From Pisolithus tinctorius (lineage: Eukaryota > Basidiomycota > Agaricomycetes > Boletales > Pisolithaceae), in contig JANFAH010000001.1 in assembly GCA_024663395.1 (NCBI GenBank), positions 1,116,001-1,180,000 of the forward strand: a DNA stretch of 64,000 bases. The letters are read 5' to 3'. The first letter of the stretch is position 1. Each line of letters opens with the position of its first letter. The position numbers and the translations under genes are program-made. The notes beneath the pieces are model-generated. The model was not told the DNA's origin, did no database searches, and saw only the letters and a list, made by a program, of their open reading frames with translations. Shown piece after piece: positions 56,921-64,000 of the stretch.

Positions 56921-57690
56921 CATGACATCATTGTGGCTGTGTACCCCATGCCATCACTTTCCCACCATCAAAGCGGAGTTTGAATTTCTCATTGATGTGA
57001 CTGTGTTTATTATGTACACAGCTGTATTCAGCCCAACAAATGGCCCCTGATGGTATTAATATCAATATGCTTACCTAATTAGATGTAGCGGAGTTTCAAT
57101 CTGATTCTGTCATGACATCATTGTGGCTGTGTACCCCTTACCATCACTATACCACCCTTGAAGCGGAGTTTGAATTTCTCATTGATGTGGCTGTGTTTAT
57201 TATGTACACAGCTGTATTCAGCCCAACAAACAGCCCCTGATGGTATTGATATCAATATGCTTACCTAATTAGATGTAGCGGAGTTTCAATCTGATTCTGT
57301 CATGACATCATTGTGGCCGTGTACCCCTTACCATCACTATCCCACCCTCAAAGTGGAGTTTGAATTTCTCATTGATGTGGCTGTGTTTATTATGTACACA
57401 GCTGTATTCAGCCCAACAAATGGCCCCTGATGGTATTAATATCAGTATGCTTATGTAATCACTTGGGGCAGAGTTTCAATCTAATTTTGTCATGACATCA
57501 TTGTGGCTGTGTACCCCTTACCATCACTATCCCACCCTCAAAGCAGAGTTTGAATTTCTCATTGATGTGGCTGTGTTGACATATACACAGCTGTATTCAG
57601 CTTCACAAATGGCCCCTGATGGTATTATTATCAGTATGCTTATGTAATTAGTTGTGGCAGGGTTTCATTACAAATTTGACATGACATCAT
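56921..57690. repeat. 190-bp tandem repeat, four copies plus start of a fifth
   Basis: catgacatcattgtggc begins at 56921, 57111, 57301, 57491 and (partial) 57680: period 190, 190, 190, 189. Each unit holds tgtacacagctgtattcagc. Non-coding. Confidence 0.95.
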
Positions 57691-57862
57691 TGTAGCTGTG
57701 TTTTCATTACCAATTAACTACTGGTCCGCTTTTGTGATTACATAAAAGTAATGTTGTGCTGTGCAGTGTGCCATCAGCATGTCATGTGATGTCATGTGAC
57801 ATGCTTCACTGCACATGCTGCGACCAGTGGCTGATGACCAAACAGCAGCAAACAGAAAATTT

Positions 57863-57870
57863 TATAAAAG
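57863..57870 (+). promoter_or_regulatory. TATA-like box in foldback core
   Basis: TATAAAAG followed by a pyrimidine-rich stretch (57890-57930). It could start a transcript of the core, but no substantial ORF follows. Confidence 0.3.
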
Positions 57871-58087
57871 ACGCACTTCAACACACCACTCTTCATCTTT
57901 CTCTCTCCCATGTTCCTCTCACCACTCCCTTGATGCTGGACTTCACCTATGTAGACTGCAGCTGCATGCGTTTAAGGTATGTCTTGTAGTATCCTGTTGT
58001 TGTCCTGCAGCCCACTGTGTGCCTGGCCAGCACACTATGGGTGTGTAGGTTACTGATACTATCTTCCTGTGGGTTCTGGGGGTTTAG

Positions 58088-58275
58088 TCTGTGCCTGCTT
58101 TTGCAGGCCAGCTGGGGTTCTGGGGGGTTACATAGTCTGTACCTGCTAGTGCAGGTCAGCTTAGGACTTTTTCATTGTGGGACCTGGGGGCTTAGTCTGT
58201 GCCTGCTAATGCAGGCCAGCTTTGTGGGTTCTGGGGGATTTATAGTCTGTGCCTGCCAGTGCAGGCCAGCTTCTG
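58088..58275. repeat. Short tandem repeats in foldback core
   Basis: Four irregularly spaced copies of gtctgtgcctgc-tgcaggccagctt. Farther on (58410-58560) are four copies of cctgtatttt-ttggctgtgtattt of 33-37 bp. Confidence 0.8.
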
Positions 58276-58616
58276 ACTGACATCTGTATTATCTTTGTAC
58301 TAGTCTTTTAAATACCTTATTTTCTCTAGAGATCTCAGTGTCTTTCTGGGGAGGGGCCCCTCCAGGATGCCTGAGGTCTCAGTTCCACTTGGAACATTTG
58401 CTCTGTAACTTAGTCCTGTATTTTTCTTGGCTGTGTATTTGCTCAATCCTGTATTTTCTTGGCTGTGTATTTGCTCAATCCTGTATTTTCTGGGCTGTGT
58501 ATTTGGTTGGTCATTCCTGTATTTCCTTGGCTGTGTATTTGGTTGGTCAATCCTTGTAGTTGCTAGGCTGTGTAACATGAATTGCTCCCATGCTGCTTGA
58601 TTTTTTGAAGTTGTGT

Positions 58617-58635
58617 AACCCTAACCCTAACCCTA
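58617..58635. repeat. Interstitial telomere-like repeat
   Basis: Three consecutive aaccct units ending in a partial one, the complement of the TTAGGG telomere repeat used by most basidiomycetes. Confidence 0.7.
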
Positions 58636-59389
58636 GCAAAGGACATGCACTGGGCAAAGTAGAAATCCCACCACCCTGGTGATTGAGTCAAAGGGTAAAC
58701 CTGAGGGTCAGATAAGAGTGAAATCTAAGGGATCCATACCACATGGGGTGGGGGTGAGGTTGTGTGTAAGTAGTAGGCAAATGGGTATGGCATAGGCCAA
58801 AGACTTGGGACCCAAGACCAAGGTAATCAATCCATTGGTCTAAGCTCATGTCCAATCCATTGGGTCTAACCTTTACCATACTGGACCATACCTGTCAGTC
58901 TTTGGATTACTGGCACTTGGGATCTTTGTGTTGGCTGTGCATACCTACATTGTAGCCTGCATTGCTTGTTGGTAGTACATACATATGTTGGTAACTCATG
59001 TGGTAGATACCTCAGTTTGAATAAAAACTGTAATACCTCTATAGGTCTTCTTTATCAGCCTTCTGTCAGGACTTGTACAAGAACACTGCTACATAACATG
59101 TCAACTACAGAGCAGGTCCACTTTGTGTTCAGTATCATTTGATCAACTTCATAACATCTCAGCTGTAATGTCCCACCCTTGGTACTGCATTGGTACTTGT
59201 CAGTGAACATCAGCAGATCCCTAGAGCTTTATACCCCCCTTGGGTGAGAGGATCAGTTCTAACCTGATAAGAGACTTTAAAAGAAAACAAGCAGATAGAC
59301 AACTAAGTGCAGAATGTTAGATTAGGATCAAACATGAAGCATGGAGACATGGAAAGAGACTGTCAAGATTGGTTGCTCCTAGGGACAAA

Positions 59390-59411
59390 GGGGGGGGGGG
59401 GGGGGGGGGGG
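59390..59411 (+). repeat. Run of 22 G
   Basis: Uninterrupted G tract just inside the right satellite arm; its length is prone to assembly error. Confidence 0.9.
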
Positions 59412-59639
59412 TTCCACAACACTTAGTGATGAATGCTGATGTGGTACTGTCTACTGGCGGGCACAACCAAAAGGTGCCTAGTGGTGAAGGGAGACCTGCT
59501 GAAAGGCCAAAAAGCAAGTAATGTGGAGGGGGCTTACTCTGTACATTGCCATGCTATCTTGCAATGCCCTCATACAAGTTTTCACAGAAAGCTGAAGGTA
59601 CCAAAATTGAACCTCTTATTGGTATGGGTATGTGCATCT

Positions 59640-61300
59640 CCCAGTGAGGTCAGCCAACTCCACTTGCAGGAGGTGGGTGCATCCTCCAAACAGGTTGGCT
59701 GACCCCACTTCCAGGCAGTGGGTCTACCCTCCAAACAGGTCAGCCTACCCCACTTCCAGGAGGTGGGTCCATCCTCCAAACAGGTCAGCCGACCCCACTT
59801 TCAGGCAGTGGGTCTACCCTCCAGCCAGGTCGGCCAAACCCACTTTCAGGCAGTGGGACCATCCTCCAAACAGGTCAGCTGACCCCACTTTCAGGCAGTG
59901 GGTCTACCCTCCAGCCAGGTCGGCTGACCCCACTTCCAGGCAGTGGGTCCACCCTCCAGCCAGGTCAGCCGAACCCACTTCCAGGCAGTGGGTCCACCCT
60001 CCAAACAGGTCGGCCAACCCCACTTTCAGGCACTGGGTCCACCCTCCAAACAGGTCAGCCAAACCCACTTTCAGGCAGTGGGTCTGCCCTCCAGCCAGGT
60101 CAGCTGACCCCACTTTCAGGCACTGGGTCCAACCTCCAGCCAGGTTGGCCAACCCCACTTTCAGGCATTGGGTCCAACCTCCAGCCAGGTCAGCCGACCC
60201 CACTTTCAGGCACTGGGTCCGCCCTCCAGCTAGGTCAGCCGACCCCACTTCCAGGCAGTGGGTCCAACCTCCAGCCAGGTCAGCTGAACCCACTTCTAGG
60301 CAGTGGGACCATCCTCCAAACAGCTCGGCCGACCCCACTTTCAGGCAGTGGGTCTACCCTCCAGCCAGGTCAGCTGACCCCACTTCCAGGCAGTGGGTCC
60401 AACCTCCAGCCAGGTCAGCCGAACCCACTTCTAGGCAGTGGGACCATCCTCCAAACAGGTCGGCCGACCCCACTTTCAGGCACTGGGTCTGCCCTCCAGC
60501 TAGGTCGGCCAACCCCACTTTCAGGCAGTGGGTCCAACCTCCAGCCAGGTCGGCTGAACCCACTTCTAGGCAGTGGGACCATCCTCCAGCCAGGTCAGCC
60601 GACCCCACTTTCAGGCACTGGGTCTGCCCTCCAGCCAGGTCGGCTGACCCCACTTTCAGGCACTGGGTCTGCCCTCCGGCCAGGTCGGCTGACCCCACTT
60701 CCAGGCACTGGGTCTGCCCTCCAGCCAGGTCGGCTGACCCCACTTTCAGGCACTGGGTCCAACCTCCAGCCAGGTCGGCTGACCCCACTTTCAGGCACTG
60801 GGTCCACCCTCCAGCCAGGTCGGCCGACCCCACTTTCAGGCACTGGGTCCACCCTCCAGCCAGGTCGGCCGACCCCACTTCCAGGCACTGGGTCCAACCT
60901 CCAGCCAGGTCAGCCGACCCCACTTCCAGGCACTGGGTCTGCCCTCCAGCTAGGTCGGCCGACCCCACTTCCAGGCAGTGGGTCCAACCTCCAGCCAGGT
61001 CGGCTGAACCCACTTCTAGGCAGTGGGACCATCCTCCAAACAGGTCGGCCGACCCCACTTTCAGGCACTGGGTCTGCCCTCCAGCCAGGTCGGCCAACCC
61101 CACTTTCAGGCACTGGGTCCACCCTCCAGCCAGGTCAGCCGACCCCACTTCCAGGCACTGGGTCCAACCTCCAGCCAGGTCAGCCGACCCCACTTCCAGG
61201 CACTGGGTCCAACCTCCAGCCAGGTCGGCCGACCCCACTTTCAGGCACTGGGTCTGCCCTCCAGCCAGGTCGGCTGACCCCACTTCCACACACCGGCCTA
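59640..61300 (-). repeat. 45-bp satellite array, right arm (about 36 units)
   Basis: Reverse complement of the left-arm unit (ccactttcaggcactggg, tccaccctccagccagg, tcggccgacc), regular 45-bp spacing. The first few units carry caaacaggt in place of cagccaggt. Confidence 0.95.
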
Positions 61301-61399
61301 CCCACCTTTGGGCACCATCGGCCGACATCGGTTAGTCCCACTTTTAGGACAAAATGTACATGTCGGATGACCCACTTTCAGGCCTACAGGTGACTGAAG

Positions 61400-62560
61400 G
61401 GTCTGGTCTTACAAATGTAGTACTTCAGTAAAAATCAAATCACCGCGGTCGACCTACCCTTCATCCGATGTTCTATCCGATACGATGCTACATCTGCAAC
61501 ATCACACAAACAAATAAAATAAACAGGTGGTCGCACAACTTTTCAGTACCGCCTCTACAGCAAACGTGGAGCATGATTTTCAGGCATAATTGGTGTGAAA
61601 CTGTATTAACAGAGTGGTATTTAGTCCTTTGTTTGTAGTCATTTATAGTCTATTCTACTCTGATGACGTGTGCTCGACGAGTTTTCCGCTGTTTTCGGTG
61701 GTCGAGCGCGCTGCAGACAGAGTCACAGGCTCAGCAGGTCCCTGGTTTGTCTATCTGACCATCTCCTTGTTTTCCGTTGGGTTCTTCAGCTTTTGTGAGT
61801 CAGCAAAGAGTCTTTGAGAGAAAGTCGCTAACGTCTGTTCCAGTCACCGTCATCCAGCCTACACTGCTATTCCCATGGCTGATGACGCCCTTCTGTGTAC
61901 TCATAGCATTGAACGTGGGTCGGCCATTACTACCACGTCTGTACCGTCCCACCCGGGTTCGTCGGAAACACCGGGCGTCCAATCCACGGCAGCGGATTCC
62001 TCTAGGCCGCCCCACCTCCAAATAGGGGCTCGCGCTTGAACATCGTCCACACACGCATGTCTCTATATAGGAAGTGCAACGATACACGGCCAGAGGTACG
62101 TCTCATCGCTTTTACCTCAGTGTGGATGCATACGTGACCGCTGCGTGCTCAAATTTGATCATCACCGTCCCGTGAGTTCTCATTGCTTTCCTCCCACTAT
62201 GGATGATGCATTATGTGTAGTGTAGGTCTATGCCTCAAGCGCTATGGTTGCATCTCGAATGTACATCCAGTGCCAAGTGCTGAATGCCTGATGCGCAGGG
62301 ATAAATTAAATCAATATGTAGGCCTATACAACAAATGCCATTTCGCCCTCTTCATGTACGTGCGCATCTGTTTAGCTCATCATTCGAGGTCGTTGATGGA
62401 GATAGTTGCGAACTGATGCTGATATAGGGCATACCTCGTCCTCACCACCTCCATTTACACCATTCTTGGATTCCCACCTGCGTTGATTGTAACTGGATTC
62501 ACGCTTGCCATACGTCCCTTCCCCCCACCTCCTGCCTCATACTTCCCTCCTCGTCAACAC
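61400..62560. other. No supported gene
   Basis: Unique-looking sequence right of the foldback element; short open frames only. Confidence 0.4.
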
Positions 62561-63260
62561 AACTATGTTCGTGTCCCTCTATCAGCTCTGGAATCCTCGC
62601 TCACTTCTTCCCTTTCCCTTCATCACGACTTACGTTCTCTTCGTCGTTCTCTCCCCGGCCGCCGTTATCATGCTCACTTGGCACATGTGGGGGGTTGCCC
62701 GTGGTGAAACCGTTGTTGAGGCACAAGACCATGAAGTGTATGCGAAAAGGGCTAAGGAGAGGAGCGATGTGCGTTCCGCTTCGTCACCTTGTGCATGGGC
62801 CCCCACCGAGGAGGGCCGTGGCCCGAGAGCGTTTGTTTCTTTGTTTATCGTACATCGGAGTCCGGACACCGAGTTCGGAACCTAGATGGATAAGGTGAAT
62901 ATTGGCACGGTGGCACATGTTCCACGTTTAGTCTCAACTCTCGAAAACGGCGTGGCACCTGACCGCTCTCTGACGCAACATTTCAATTGCATATCTGGTA
63001 CTTCCGGAGTCGCCGCCTCCGTACCAACAGACGCGAAAAATATTTGGTAATGTATTTTGAAGCCTATTAGATGGGCGAGGTTAACTTTGTTGCCATTGAA
63101 TGTGCCATTCGTTTCTGTATTTAGTTTCGACCCTCACATGACTGCTCTCCGTGACACAACAATTCGGTTGCGTATTCGGGTGCGGATGACTGTGAATGAA
63201 GGAGAACTAGTCGAACGGGATTAATCCGACTACGCTCTACCGGATGGACTGCAGCCAACG

Positions 63261-63268
63261 TATAAAAG
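63261..63268 (+). promoter_or_regulatory. TATA box of decayed small gene
   Basis: TATAAAAG in the same context as 55469. Confidence 0.6.
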
Positions 63269-63391
63269 CAGCCCTATTGTTGCTCATTTACCTTCAGTGT
63301 ACTCAACCACTGCCAAGTCAACAACCAACATGTATGAGCATCTCTCGACGAATTTTCTGTTTGGGGTCTGATAATCCTCCTCTTCCCTAGC

Positions 63392-63596
63392 ATGGCTAGT
63401 CTCTACGTTGTCCTCTTATGCTATGCCGGGAATCTCTACGTGGCTGTTTTCACTACCCAAGTCGCCAACGATGACCCCATCAAGTATCTAGAGGGACTTC
63501 CGCAGTGCTAACCGGTGATTGCTATGAACTGGGCAACGAGACTGCCGTCGAAGATTGCTTCATCAAGGTCGGTCAGTTGGGCGGAACTGTGTACTG
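63392..63596 (+). pseudogene. Decayed duplicate of the 77-aa gene
   Basis: The 5'UTR intron 63332-63390 is preserved. MASLYVVLLCYAG and DDPIKYLEGLPQ are readable, then TAA. The remainder (YELGN, GQLGGTVY) is in another frame after a small deletion. Confidence 0.7.
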
Positions 63597-63659
63597 ATGT
63601 GCTCCACTTGATGGGCACACCTAAACAGAAAGTGTATGCTGACATTCTGTGATGAACCA

Positions 63660-64000
63660 TGGGTATAGCTGATGAAGGGTTCTTTGATCAGTAGAGGCTC
63701 ATCGAAGTCACTTAGCCAACTTGGATTCCGGGAAGTATGTGTTCTCAGGCTCTGTCTTAGGGATTTTGTTTTTTTACATAAAAAAGCAAGAAGAAAGAAA
63801 GAAAAGAAACAGAATTTTGTTTCTTGATTCCATCGGACATAACCATCAGGCGTCAGGCCTCAGGTACGTCTTCCGCCTATGTATGTACTTGACCTCCTCA
63901 GCAGTAATTACTTCTACGGTGCAGGGCACTACTCATGAGAATTGGCCTGGAAGTCGCAGTCTTGCAGGTGTTTCGTTCAATCGCAAACACAGTGAAGTGA
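63660..64000. other. No supported gene
   Basis: 3' flank of the pseudogene with A-rich tract at 63770-63815. Confidence 0.4.

Larger units (their letters stand above)
56156..61396. mobile_element. Foldback element with satellite-array inverted termini
   Basis: The ends are inverted repeats: CAGTCACTTGTAAGCC at 56156 and CAGTCACCTGTAGGCC read inward from 61396, continuing as about 90 bp of inverted similarity (tgggtcatccgacatgtaca) and then as oppositely oriented arrays of the same 45-bp unit. The core (56920-59640) is CpG-poor and holds no convincing gene. No clear target duplication is seen. The overall plan resembles foldback transposons; it is presumably non-autonomous. Confidence 0.75.

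Noticed and set aside
59632..61335. Open frame of 567 codons of 15-residue repeats, and frames of 220-324 codons on both strands of the arrays
   Set aside because: Arrays of 45 bp keep several frames open on both strands at once; there is no start context, no other domain, and the sequence is better explained as inverted satellite arms.
56146..61415. gtcttac on both sides of the foldback element as a target duplication
   Set aside because: The two copies are not adjacent to the ends and lie at different distances from them, so chance is likely.
1..64000. tRNA or rRNA genes
   Set aside because: No cloverleaf with A and B boxes or rRNA-like stretch was recognised by eye; a covariance-model scan would be decisive.

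Overview
The window looks like chromosomal DNA of a filamentous basidiomycete (Agaricomycetes; a Boletales-type fungus is possible but only inferred). Reasons: short GT-AG introns of about 45-60 bp, NACHT-WD40-type and WD40-TPR-HET incompatibility-like genes, fungal rhodopsin-like integral membrane proteins, and chromodomain Ty3/Gypsy elements. It is an accessory, repeat-dominated region with few ordinary genes.

Layout. (1) 1-10633: a WD40 (probably NACHT-WD40) gene split by a nearly intact self-primed chromovirus (153-8150, TSD cccac). The element has a -1 frameshift signal between gag and pol and a spliced antisense gene between pol and the 3' LTR. The host gene and the next 4 kb are almost devoid of CpG. 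(2) 10634-28670: a mosaic of segmental duplications carrying three copies (A, B, C) of a rhodopsin-like membrane-protein gene on the minus strand. Copy B is split by an apparently intact pogo-type DNA transposon (19394-22030, four-exon transposase). Copy A is CpG-stripped and internally deleted. (3) 28673-38303: a Tc1/mariner element with a second self-primed chromovirus (29702-37747, TSD gtgcc) nested in it. The second element has gag, pol and a third ORF joined to pol by a TAATG stop-start overlap. It is inactivated by CpG-type transitions. (4) 38300-47100: further duplicated blocks, a fourth rhodopsin-like copy (D) and about 2 kb with no recognisable gene. (5) 47133-51255: the best host gene of the window, a nine- or ten-exon WD40-TPR-HET fusion whose frame stays open through every splice. 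(6) 51480-54350: another duplicated block and a frameshifted HET-domain pseudogene. (7) 54480-55860: a small conserved-looking gene of 77 codons with a 5'UTR intron; a decayed duplicate lies at 62580-63660. (8) 56156-61396: a 5.2 kb foldback element whose terminal inverted repeats consist of oppositely oriented 45-bp satellite arrays (about 14 and 36 units) around a CpG-poor core with 190-bp tandem repeats, an interstitial telomere-like repeat and a run of 22 G.

How it fits together. Allorecognition-like genes (NACHT-WD40, WD40-TPR-HET, HET) and membrane-protein paralogues have been duplicated and then used as targets by transposons. Nearly all LTR-LTR differences and all identifiable inactivating substitutions in the second LTR element are C-to-T or G-to-A at CpG, which points to cytosine methylation and deamination (or a RIP-like process) as the main decay force. 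Both LTR elements independently show the same expression logic: TATA box, start site at TCCTCAGT, 5' RNA end complementary to the primer-binding site, and a slippery heptamer plus hairpin at the gag stop.
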